Assembly: GCF_036227405.1 (NCBI RefSeq)
Contig: NZ_CP109473.1
Location: 62,001-126,000, forward strand
DNA: 64,000 nt
From: Streptomyces sp. NBC_01460
Lineage (GTDB): Bacteria > Actinomycetota > Actinomycetes > Streptomycetales > Streptomycetaceae
Reading direction: 5' to 3'
The notes below the pieces were generated by a model. It was not told the origin of the DNA. It saw only the letters and a program-made list of their open reading frames with translations, and did not search any database. The translations under genes and the position numbers were made by a program. Every line of letters starts with the position of its first letter. Within the stretch, counting starts at the first letter, position 1. Positions 50,830 through 58,284 of this stretch are shown here, piece by piece.

Positions 50830-51075
50830 TCAAGTGCGGGTGTCGATGGTCTGCCACTTCGACAGGTCGACGCAGTCCTCGATCGTCGCGGTCGGCAGCT
50901 TCGCGACCGCGTCGAGCGAGGTCACCTTCGCGTCGTGTCCGAGCTCGCCCCGGATCACGGTGCGCTGTTCCTTCCTGTGGGCCAGATCCGAACGGAACCC
51001 GACAGCGCGTCGGTGCTTGCGTAGTTCTCCAGGTCGGTGCCCTTGGCAACGGCCTTCCCGCTCGAAGTTACTCAT
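50830..51075 (-). pseudogene. Fragment of a small actinobacterial exported/hypothetical protein
   Basis: The minus strand reads FRSDLAHRKEQRTVIRGELG then HDAKVTSLDAVAKLPTATIE and DCVDLSKWQTIDTRT, which looks like the central part of a common streptomycete secreted protein (conserved CVDLSKWQTIDTRTG). The start MSNFEREGRCQGHRPGE is in poor agreement and another frame suggests an indel. The C-terminal part is absent. It sits 3 bp behind the stop of the next gene. Confidence 0.4.
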
Positions 51076-51078
51076 CGG

Positions 51079-52377
51079 TCACCCGGTCCATCCAGAGTCC
51101 GAGTCTGTGATCCAGCGCCCTTCGGCGGAGTCGTGCACGTACGCCGGCCTCCCCCTGGTCCCGCTCGTGCGGAACGGCTTCCCGCCGTCCGTGATCCGCA
51201 CCGTCCCCGTACGGCCCCCGGCGCTCCACTCCAGCTCCAGGTACCAACGGCAGTCGCAGCCCGCCGTCCGCGCGGAGACCAGCAGCTCCTCGGGGTCGGA
51301 GGAGGTGACCTTGTAGGGGAAGGAGACGGCCGGGATCTTCCGGACCTTTGCGCCGGAGGCGTCAAGGCCGTCGACGGGCCTCGCGAGTGGGCGCGGCCGG
51401 TCGAGGTCCACGGCGAAGTGGCGCGGGGTGACGGCGCCGCCACAGCCGTTGTCCATCCGGTACGCGTTCCACGGCAGCGGCGCGGAGCGGTCGACCACGC
51501 GCACGTGCAGGGCATGGAGGACGACGGCGTCGGACGGCGACCGGCCCTGGACCGTGATCCGCACCAGCGCCTCCCCGCCGTGCACGGCACCGTGCGTCCC
51601 GGCCCACGCTCCGGAGTCGGCCGCGACCGGCGGCGGGGCGACCGCGCGGGGGGCCCGGTCCACGAGGTAGGTGTGCCCGCAGCCGCCGTCCCAGAGCTGG
51701 GAACCGATGCTCCAGGTGAAGGGGAGGGGGGCCGCGGTCCGCCCCGGAGCGGTGGAAGCGGGAGCGGGGGCGGAAGCCGTACGGGTGGGGTGGCCGAGCA
51801 GGGCGGCGGCGAGGGCGAGCACGACAAGGGCGACGGCGGCGGCGACGAGGAGAGGAGCGGGGGCGCCACGACGGGGGCGGGCGCGGGGCGCCTCCGGCGC
51901 GGTCGGGTCCGGGGCGGACGGGTCCGGCGCGGTCGGGTCCGGGGCGGACGGGTCCGGCGCGGTCGGGTCCGGCGCGGTCGGGTCCGGGGCGGACGGGTCC
52001 GGCGCGGTCGGGTCCGGCGCGGTCGGGTCCGGGGCGGGGCCCGGTTCCGGCGGGGACGGTTCCGGGTTCGATTCCGGCGCGGCCGACACGGCCGGCACAG
52101 GCGTGGGCGCGGGCGAGGCCGCTCGGCTGCGGGCGCGGTCCGCCTCCGTCCAGGCCGCCTCCAGGGCCCGCCGTTCCTCCTCGTCCGCCCCGCACAGCAG
52201 GGCTAGGCGGTCGACCACGGCGAACTCCTCCGGGACGGTCGCGCCCGAGCAGTAGCGGTGGAGGGTGGACGCGCTGACGCTCAGCCGCCGGCCCAGCGCC
52301 TCGTAACTCCTCCCGTCCCGCGCCTTCAGCGCGCGCACGAGCCCCGCGAACTCCTCGACGGCGGCGTCCTTCGGCAT
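51079..52377 (-). CDS. Membrane-anchored helix-turn-helix protein with Pro/Asp repeat linker
   Basis: 432 residues from ATG at 52377 behind GGGGG. Residues 1-70 are an XRE-type helix-turn-helix (FAGLVRALKARDGRSYEALG then RRLSVSASTLHRYCSGATVP). Residues 105-165 are a linker with nine DP(T/S)AP pentapeptides. Residues 175-195 form one transmembrane helix (LLVAAAVALVVLALAAALLG). The C-terminal domain (about 230 residues, ending RWITDSDSGWTG) is Cys-containing (GGCGHTYLVD, DNGCGGAVTP, GCDCRWYLEL), which suits a location outside the membrane. The architecture resembles RodZ-like and other transmembrane one-component regulators. Confidence 0.85.
   Translation of the reverse strand: MPKDAAVEEFAGLVRALKARDGRSYEALGRRLSVSASTLHRYCSGATVPEEFAVVDRLALLCGADEEERRALEAAWTEADRARSRAASPAPTPVPAVSAAPESNPEPSPPEPGPAPDPTAPDPTAPDPSAPDPTAPDPTAPDPSAPDPTAPDPSAPDPTAPEAPRARPRRGAPAPLLVAAAVALVVLALAAALLGHPTRTASAPAPASTAPGRTAAPLPFTWSIGSQLWDGGCGHTYLVDRAPRAVAPPPVAADSGAWAGTHGAVHGGEALVRITVQGRSPSDAVVLHALHVRVVDRSAPLPWNAYRMDNGCGGAVTPRHFAVDLDRPRPLARPVDGLDASGAKVRKIPAVSFPYKVTSSDPEELLVSARTAGCDCRWYLELEWSAGGRTGTVRITDGGKPFRTSGTRGRPAYVHDSAEGRWITDSDSGWTG
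51895..52040 (-). repeat. 15-bp tandem repeat encoding DPTAP/DPSAP units
   Basis: Nine pentapeptide units, alternating Thr and Ser in the third position, are encoded by 15-bp repeats that are almost identical at the DNA level on this strand. Slippage would shorten or lengthen the linker without breaking the frame. Confidence 0.85.
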
Positions 52378-52544
52378 TCCATCCCCCTCGACCCTGCGTC
52401 CCATCCTTCACGTCCTTGCACGTCAGCGGGGGTGGAATGGTTCCGGGACGGCTGGTGGGCGCGTGATCGTTGCAGTCGGCGGGCGCCGGCCCCACGCTGG
52501 TTGAGCACTGACCGAACGAACGACCCGACGGGGGATCCACCACC

Positions 52545-53150
52545 ATGAACAAGCTCCGCACCGCACTCGCCACCGCAGCCGCTGCCGCACTGGGCCTCGC
52601 GGGCCTCGCCACAGCCCCGGCGCAGGCCGCTGCCCAGCCCGCCTTCCTCGCCGCCTCCCAGATGCCGCCGTCGTCGACGCCGTGGACCGCCACCCAGGTC
52701 TTTACCGGCGTCCCGGAGAACGGCGGCGTCCTCTGCGCCCCGTACAAGATCCCGGCGCAGAACACCCGCTACCGCGAGTTCAGCACCGAGCTCGACACCA
52801 ACGGCGTCCAGGTCACCACCGTCGCCCGTACCGACGCCGACGCCGTGAAGCTGGTTGACACCCTCCGCGGGGCCCTCGCCGGCTGCGGCTCCCTGCTGGA
52901 GCAGCAGAACCCGGGCCTGCAGGCCGTCAGCGCCTCCCACGGCAAGCTCGCCGTCGAGGAGGGCGCCTGGGTCTACAGCCTGGACACCGCCGACCCGCAG
53001 ATCGGCATCTCCGACATCCACCTGTTCTCCGTCGGCCGCGACGGCCGCACCGTCACCCTCGTCCGCTGGGGCCAGATGGGCGACCTCGAGGACGCCCCGC
53101 TGACCGCCTTCCGCACCACGACGAAGACCGCCGTCAACAAGCTCCACTGA
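52545..53150 (+). CDS. Secreted protein with Sec signal peptide
   Basis: 201 residues from ATG at 52545. The N-terminus MNKLRTALATAAAAALGLAG then LATAPAQAAAQPAF is a Sec signal with an A-Q-A-A cleavage context at about residue 29. The mature part (STPWTATQVFTGVPENGGVL, then CAPYKIPAQNTRYREFSTEL, VDTLRGALAGCGSLLEQQNP) has two Cys, perhaps a disulfide, and ends with TAFRTTTKTAVNKLH. It resembles a group of actinobacterial exported proteins without known function. A hairpin follows at 53185-53216. Confidence 0.75.
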   Translation: MNKLRTALATAAAAALGLAGLATAPAQAAAQPAFLAASQMPPSSTPWTATQVFTGVPENGGVLCAPYKIPAQNTRYREFSTELDTNGVQVTTVARTDADAVKLVDTLRGALAGCGSLLEQQNPGLQAVSASHGKLAVEEGAWVYSLDTADPQIGISDIHLFSVGRDGRTVTLVRWGQMGDLEDAPLTAFRTTTKTAVNKLH

Positions 53151-53184
53151 TCCGGGGACTCCCCCGAGGGCTGACCACACCTCG

Positions 53185-53216
53185 CAGCGGCGCGGCCGGA
53201 ACCCGGCGCGCCGCTG
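53185..53216. terminator. Hairpin terminator after the secreted-protein gene
   Basis: CAGCGGCGCG (53185-53194) and CGCGCCGCTG (53207-53216) are exact complements. The loop itself can extend the stem with a CCGG pair, giving about 14 bp with one bulge. It lies 35 bp after the stop codon at 53150. Confidence 0.7.
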
Positions 53217-53366
53217 TCGTGCCCACCTGCTCCGCCGGCGGCGACCACTTCCTGGCCTTCACCAGCATCGCCTGCGCCCTCATCTGCTACCGCAAATTCG
53301 CCAAATGACATGGTCCCTTAAAGAGCATTTTGTCCTGGCAGGAGTGTTTGGCAACGCAGTGCTGCC

Positions 53367-53783
53367 GTGGATGATTGCGGGGTGTTGGTCCAAGTGGAAG
53401 CGGTGGGGCAGGTCGCCGACGGGCGCGCGACGGTTCGGGTGCGCTCGGAGGTGGGTGCCGCTGCGGCGTTCTGGTGCGGCGAACCGACGGGAGTGGGCCG
53501 CGAACATCACGCGGAGTGGACCGTTGAAGAGGACGTGGCCTGGGGCGGCAACACTCGACCGGCCAGTTCATTTTCACCCGGGGTGGATGAGGAGGAAGGC
53601 GGTCGGATCGTCTTTCGGGGGCGGCTGGGCCTGACGGGCGATGGCGGAGCCATGCTGGAAGTAGCTGGAACCAACATCCTGTTCGACCTCGCCGACCCGC
53701 CGCCATCGACTGCTGTCGATGGAACGTGGGTCGAGATCAGTGTGGAGCGGAGCAGCGTCAGCCTGTGGCCCTACCTGCTGTGA
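53367..53783 (+). CDS. Hypothetical protein
   Basis: 138 residues from GTG at 53367. The reading frame has good streptomycete codon bias and gives VDDCGVLVQVEAVGQVADGR then ATVRVRSEVGAAAAFWCGEP, later GRIVFRGRLGLTGDGGAMLE and VEISVERSSVSLWPYLL. The regular alternation of short hydrophobic strands suggests a beta-rich soluble protein. No ribosome site is obvious. Family not recognised. Confidence 0.6.
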   Translation: MDDCGVLVQVEAVGQVADGRATVRVRSEVGAAAAFWCGEPTGVGREHHAEWTVEEDVAWGGNTRPASSFSPGVDEEEGGRIVFRGRLGLTGDGGAMLEVAGTNILFDLADPPPSTAVDGTWVEISVERSSVSLWPYLL

Positions 53784-53886
53784 TTCGCAGGAGCCCGACG
53801 CTGCCGCCGTTCAGCTGTCGCGCCAGTTGTGGGTCGATTCGCGGGTGAGTCTGCGGCTCATGAGGTCGACTCCGAATTGGAAGGAC

Positions 53887-54285
53887 TCATAGCCGCCGGG
53901 CCACGCTGACCCGCGCGTCCTCGTCCCTCATCGCCTGTGGCCAGCGTCCATCGATGACGCCTGCCACCTCGCGGCAGGCGCCACAGACGTTCTCCCGCTC
54001 CGGCAGCCACCAGTGATCGGACGGCGACATGCCGACTTGCTGGATTCCGCACAGCGTCCTGTCGAAGATGCCGAAAGCGTGGGAGACGTCGGCGGGAAGG
54101 CCGTCCGCGACGGCCCTCTCCCAACGCATGCTCATGGGCAAGTACGGCGGCCGCGCGACCTCGAACCACTCGCCACCCACATGGGTGGCGGCGTAGCACC
54201 AGGAACAGGACCAGATCTCCTCTTCCCACACAGTCGGCAGCGTCGGCCATCGCCACATCGCCCGTCCACACACATCGCACTCCAC
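53887..54285 (-). CDS. CxxC zinc-ribbon-type hypothetical protein
   Basis: 132 residues from GTG at 54285, chosen because GAGGATC lies upstream; a longer frame to 54351 lacks support. It starts VECDVCGRAMWRWPTLPTVW and contains three CxxC pairs: CDVC, CSWC and CGAC. These are spaced like metal-binding knuckles around an aromatic-rich core (EEIWSCSWCYAATHVGGEWF, MSMRWERAVADGLPAD). A zinc-binding protein is likely. The function is unknown. Confidence 0.7.
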   Translation of the reverse strand: MECDVCGRAMWRWPTLPTVWEEEIWSCSWCYAATHVGGEWFEVARPPYLPMSMRWERAVADGLPADVSHAFGIFDRTLCGIQQVGMSPSDHWWLPERENVCGACREVAGVIDGRWPQAMRDEDARVSVARRL

Positions 54286-54479
54286 GGGCGGATCCTCACA
54301 CGCCTCCGTGCGGGGCCCCAACCCGCTGACACCGCGCGACTTACCAAACACCCCCGCCAGGACAAAGACTCTTTTAGGGGCCCGGGGCGGCGGAAGGTGA
54401 GCCGCAGGAGGTGCGCCCGCCGTCTACGGCGGCGCACGAGTTACCGAGGTAGCCGAAGCCGCGTAGGCAGGGTCAGTCC
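54286..54479. other. Intergenic, empty
   Basis: About 190 bp, no gene or hairpin of note. Confidence 0.3.
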
Positions 54480-54692
54480 CCGACCGTGGACTTCAGCACC
54501 GAGACGATCCCCCGGTCGTAGCCCTCATCGAGGGGCAGCAGACCGGCGCGGGCGGACGACTTCGAGGTCCCGCAGTACATCTCCAGGTGCCGGGCCGGCG
54601 TCCCGTCCTCCAGCACGACAGCCGTGGCGGCCCGTCGAAGGTCATGGGCGTGGACGACAGCTGCGCCTGCCGTGCGGCGTCAGCGAACAGGC
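54480..54692 (-). pseudogene. Possible tyrosine-recombinase-like C-terminal remnant
   Basis: The minus strand gives VVHAHDLRRAATAVVLEDGT then PARHLEMYCGTSKSSARAGL, ending at TGA about 54480. The H-x-L-R-R segment followed by a G-T-P and a hydrophobic helix is reminiscent of the conserved box of tyrosine recombinases (THDLRRTAAT...), but the catalytic Tyr region is not convincing. It may equally be another protein. The frame has no start codon. Confidence 0.25.
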
Positions 54693-55030
54693 ACGTCAGG
54701 ATGTCTCGTTCCACACCCATGAGCAGGGGCTCGTCGAGTCTGTCTCCTGGCCGGCCAGGTAGGCGTCCACCGCTGCGGCTGCGGTCGGAGGCACCCGGAT
54801 CGCCGGGCTCGAACGCCCTGACACAGGACGCTCATCTCCCTCCACGAGGCCTACGTGCATTGCTCCGAACACATCCCTCACGTCGAGCCCGCCCCCTCAG
54901 GCTGGCGCGCACTCTTCCCAAGGACGCCGATTACGTCACGGAACCAGACCCGGCGTCCGTGGTATCCGGACCAAGGACGGAACGGGCACCCACAGGCACC
55001 GATGTCTCCGACCCTCGGATGACCATCCAG
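54693..55030. other. Intergenic, empty
   Basis: About 340 bp without a supported gene. The frames on both strands have no motif and no ribosome site. Confidence 0.35.
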
Positions 55031-55250
55031 TCACGCACCCCTTGACCGGCTCACAGGACCGCTGTCCGCTGTCTGCTGTGTGGAGAGGTTCGTGAACGCC
55101 GTGATGGCCTCGACGAGGTGGGCTGGGGCTTCCAGCGGGATCAGGTGACCGGTGTGCGGGATCACCACGAAGTCTGCCTGAAACCCTGCGGGCGTGACCG
55201 CAGGTTGAGCATCGTGGATTCCGTCGGCACCAAAAGATGAGCAACAGCTT
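55031..55250 (-). pseudogene. Alpha/beta hydrolase C-terminal remnant
   Basis: The minus strand reads FGADGIHDAQPAVTPAGFQA then DFVVIPHTGHLIPLEAPAHL and VEAITAFTNLS, the C-terminal end of an alpha/beta hydrolase with the catalytic His in HTGHLIPLE. No start codon exists. It lies just downstream of, and is unrelated in sequence to, the intact lipoprotein hydrolase at 55.3 kb. Confidence 0.6.
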
Positions 55251-55319
55251 CACGAGGGACTTTGCTCCTGCTCGCAGAGCAGACCACTGCGGCCCTGTGG
55301 GGACATCGCGTCCCGGAGA

Positions 55320-56255
55320 TCAGTGGTGTGCGGCGAACATGGCTTCGATCTCCTTGAGCACAAGGTCGGGACGGTCCGTCGGCACCTCGTGGGAAGTGCC
55401 CCTGGCAGTGACGAGCGTCCGGTTCGGCGCCTCCTGGGCGAACGAGGCGGCTGCGTCACGCCAGCGCTGGGCGTCCTCAGGAGACCCGGCGAACGGAGTC
55501 TTCTCCGAAACCATGACCGTTACCGGCACCGAAGCCGGCCACGTCACCTGATGGAATGCCTTGTGCGCTGCGGCGAAGCCCTCTGCTGTGGAGATCAGCT
55601 GGCGGTTCTCCGGCTTCTCGGGGTCCTTCTTCGCCGCATCCACTTCCGGCTGCGACCCAGCCACGAGACGAGGAATCTCCCCGTCCGTGAAGAACTGCGG
55701 GAGATTGGCATCGACCAGGACCGCGCCGGAAAGCATCTCCGGGTTGTCCTGGGCAAGGTAGTTCGCGATCTCCCCGGCCTGGGAGTGAGATACCAAGGTC
55801 ACGTCCTTGGCGATGCCCAGTTGCTTGAGTCCCGCCTTGAGGTCGCTGACGGCGCTCCGAGCCTTCCACGCGCCAGGCACCACGTCGCTCTCGCCGAGGC
55901 CGGCCCGGTCATACGTGATGACGGTGGCACCGGTGGCCGCGTGAAGCTTGGTGACGATGTCCTTCCACTGCGAGGAGTACTCACCGCCGCCCGAGTCCAG
56001 GACGATGGCAGAGCCGTTGCCCTGCGTGACGTAGAAGGCCACACGGTGACCCCCGGTGTCGACCATGTGCAGCTTCGCTTCGGCCGCCTTGGCGGATCCC
56101 GAGGAGGCGGACGAGGTGGCGGACGGCGAGGCTGTGGGGCTGGAGGCGGAATCACCGTCGCTGCAGGCAGTAATGCCACCGGCCCCCAAAGCCAGCAAGG
56201 CGAGGGAGGACAGAACACGGGACGCGGAACGGCTCATACGGGGGGTGCGGGACAC
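55320..56255 (-). CDS. Lipoprotein alpha/beta hydrolase
   Basis: 311 residues from GTG at 56255, preceded by AAGGAT. A lipoprotein signal (SLALLALGAGGITACSDG, lipidated Cys about residue 31) is followed by a Ser/Ala-rich linker to about residue 60. The hydrolase domain has YDRAGLGESD (oxyanion region), the nucleophile elbow VSHSQAGEIANYL (Ser), an Asp in AVLVDANLPQ, and the catalytic His in TSHEVPTDRP. This is a membrane-anchored extracellular esterase/lactonase-type protein. It is located at the cell surface, unlike the cytoplasmic hydrolase at 0.66-1.5 kb. Confidence 0.9.
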   Translation of the reverse strand: MSRTPRMSRSASRVLSSLALLALGAGGITACSDGDSASSPTASPSATSSASSGSAKAAEAKLHMVDTGGHRVAFYVTQGNGSAIVLDSGGGEYSSQWKDIVTKLHAATGATVITYDRAGLGESDVVPGAWKARSAVSDLKAGLKQLGIAKDVTLVSHSQAGEIANYLAQDNPEMLSGAVLVDANLPQFFTDGEIPRLVAGSQPEVDAAKKDPEKPENRQLISTAEGFAAAHKAFHQVTWPASVPVTVMVSEKTPFAGSPEDAQRWRDAAASFAQEAPNRTLVTARGTSHEVPTDRPDLVLKEIEAMFAAHH

Positions 56256-56385
56256 GAGTGATCCTTCGACGGCTTGAGGCGCTGTGGTACCTGTCTGATC
56301 ATTCGGGAACCTGGCTGCCCACAGAATCCGGCTTGCACGTCTGTTGATGGTGCTGCTGATGCCAGGGAGCGTGGTGGGGTTACCC
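56256..56385. other. Intergenic, empty
   Basis: About 130 bp between the lipoprotein hydrolase and the WapI-like remnant. Nothing recognised. Confidence 0.3.
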
Positions 56386-56605
56386 CCCCTGGTCCTTCGC
56401 CGACCCGTGTCTGCTCACCGATGAGGCCCGCAAGGTGTCCGCTTGGCTGCGCGTGGTGGCCGCGGGGACGGTGGAGGTCACCGAACCTGATGCCGAAGGT
56501 GAGCTGTCGCCGGACACGTGGTTCGTCGAGCCGGTCGTGGCTGTCAGCCTCGCCCGTCGAATCGCAGGTGGGACTGGGGTAATTCGCGTTTCTCTGTCTC
56601 CCTGA
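56386..56605 (+). pseudogene. WapI-like immunity/hypothetical protein, C-terminal remnant
   Basis: The plus strand reads [20 protein letters not shown] then [20 protein letters not shown] and [18 protein letters not shown], ending at TGA 56603-56605. This strongly resembles the middle of a streptomycete protein annotated as WapI-type immunity protein (pattern [16 protein letters not shown] and PD-x-WF-x-EP). The assignment is from memory of that family. No start codon is present. Confidence 0.4.
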
Positions 56606-57247
56606 GCGCGGCGCAGCTCCTCAACGGCGCAGCGGGGGAAACCGCGTTCGAACGTAGCGGCCAATCTGCGGGCGCGGGCACGGAACGCGAGAACATCACC
56701 AGGGTGTGCGCTGGCCGCGTCCAAGGTGCCGATGCTAGCCGCCGTCGCGGCCACCCAGGGGCGTGACGCTCCGGGTGCTCATCCGGCCGCGGACCAGATC
56801 GAGCCACTCTCGCGGGCGCCGGATTCCGGGCCTGCCTGGAAAGTTCAAGAATCCTTTCTCCCAACATCACCCCAGGTCAGAGATCTCCGATTCGCGGGTG
56901 GCAGCTGGTGGCAGGGGAGGTTCGGAATGACCGGATCACGGTGCTGGTGGCTGCGGATTGTCAGTGGCGTGAACGAAGGTCCGTCCGAAGAGCACAGCCA
57001 CACCACACCGAGGGGGACGGGAGCTGTCCAGGTTTCATGCAATCCGCCACTCGGGCGACCGTCTCGCCGCCTTCCCCGTACGTGTGAATCGAACGAAGCG
57101 AGAGGAGCCGCCCACGCAGACGGCGCTTGCCGTCCGCGTCCCGGCGTCGAACCTTCACTCGACTCGTCGCCCGTGGCTGCCCGTAGCGGCCCTGCGATCA
57201 GGTCCGTTGTCCGGGTGCTCTGACCCGTTCCGAACCGAGGAGAAACC
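56606..57247. other. Intergenic, empty
   Basis: About 640 bp upstream of the peptide/kinase/exporter locus. The frames on both strands are low in codon bias. No hairpin stood out. It should contain the promoter of the following operon, but no clear -10/-35 pair could be identified by eye. Confidence 0.35.
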
Positions 57248-57397
57248 GTGAATCCCGTCCGCTTGATCACCCTTCACCCTGTTCTCGAGAACCCTCCTGC
57301 TGCGGCCGCCGAGGCCCTCGCGCATCGCCGGCCCGTAGACGTCCGCCGCGCCCTGTTCGCTGCAGCATCACGACCGTCATCGGGGTGGGGGGCATGA
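57248..57397 (+). CDS. Small peptide gene, 49 aa, possible precursor peptide
   Basis: 49 residues from GTG at 57248, with GAGGAG 6 bp upstream. The sequence starts MNPVRLITLHPVLENPPAAA and continues AEALAHRRPVDVRRALFAAA, ending SRPSSGWGA. Its TGA overlaps the ATG of the kinase gene (ATGA), so the two are translationally coupled. Short ORF, excellent ribosome site, tight coupling and the following kinase and ABC exporter suggest a precursor-peptide role. There are no Cys and only a few Ser/Thr residues. It could instead be a small regulatory peptide. Confidence 0.55.
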   Translation: MNPVRLITLHPVLENPPAAAAEALAHRRPVDVRRALFAAASRPSSGWGA

Positions 57398-58284
57398 CCA
57401 CCCCGGCTACTCCACCCCCCGCCCTGCTCGCGTGGGCCAGCCGCGAACTCGGCGCCCGTCCCGCCTTCACGGACGTCAGCCATCCGTGCGAGAACTCCCG
57501 CGTCTGGCGGCTCGACCTGCGCGGGGCGGCCCGCTACTACCTGAAGATCTCCTCCAAGGCCGTGAAGTACGAGCGCGAGACGCTCGCGCTCCGAAGTGCC
57601 GCACCGGCCCTCGGCGCCGGCGGTGCGCCGCAGCTGCGCGCCTCGAACGCGAAGGATCTAGCACTGCTGCTGACCGCCGTCCCGGGACGGCCGCTCAAGG
57701 AACTGGAACTCTCGCCCGTGGAGGAAGCCCGCGCGCACCGGCACGGCGGCGCCCTGCTGGCCCGCCTCCACACGGCCGGTGACCTCAACGGTCCTCGACG
57801 GGCCGAGGCAGAGAAGGCGATGCAGGCCGAGGCCAACGGCGCCGAGGGACACCTGGCGGCGGCCGGAGGACTACTGACCCCGCCGGAGCAGAGGCTCGTT
57901 CGCCAGCTGGCCAAGGAGCTGCGGGCCCTGCCGCCGCTGCCGCTCGCGTACATCCACGGTGACGCGTGGGACCGCAACCTCATGTGGTCGACCGCCCGGC
58001 AGCAGGCCGGCTGGATCGACTTCGAGCGCTCCCGGGCCGCGACCGCCGTGCAGGACTTCGTGCTGATGGCCTGCTCCACCTGGACAGCCCGGCCCGACCT
58101 GCGCGCCGCCTGCCTCCAGGGCTACGGCCGTAACCTCACCGCCGAGGAGCAGCACGCCTTGAAATGCCTCGCGGCGATCGACGCGGCAAGCTGCCTGGTC
58201 TGGGGACCGAAGCTCGACGACCCCCACCTCACCGCACGTGGGCGGCGGACCCTGGACCGGCTGATGGCGGGGGTGTTCGCATGA
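57394..58284 (+). CDS. Aminoglycoside-phosphotransferase-like kinase
   Basis: 296 residues from ATG at 57394. The N-lobe has YYLKISSKAVKYERETLALR, the Lys-containing strand and the Glu-bearing helix. The catalytic loop is YIHGDAWDRNLMWS (HGDxxxxN) and the metal-binding Asp lies in AGWIDFERSRAATAVQDFVL. This is the APH/ChoK kinase fold. Members of this group occur in RiPP loci (for example LxmK-type or thioamitide-type kinases) and in antibiotic resistance. The start overlaps the small peptide gene and the stop overlaps the ABC exporter, so all three are co-translated. Confidence 0.85.
   Translation: MTTPATPPPALLAWASRELGARPAFTDVSHPCENSRVWRLDLRGAARYYLKISSKAVKYERETLALRSAAPALGAGGAPQLRASNAKDLALLLTAVPGRPLKELELSPVEEARAHRHGGALLARLHTAGDLNGPRRAEAEKAMQAEANGAEGHLAAAGGLLTPPEQRLVRQLAKELRALPPLPLAYIHGDAWDRNLMWSTARQQAGWIDFERSRAATAVQDFVLMACSTWTARPDLRAACLQGYGRNLTAEEQHALKCLAAIDAASCLVWGPKLDDPHLTARGRRTLDRLMAGVFA

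Noticed and set aside
51037..52206. Plus-strand ORF with GGRVRRGRVR repeats
   Set aside because: Antisense of the Pro/Asp repeat linker of the membrane-anchored HTH gene.
54587..55045. 152-codon plus-strand ORF
   Set aside because: Arg/Pro/Ser-rich shadow composition and no start signal.
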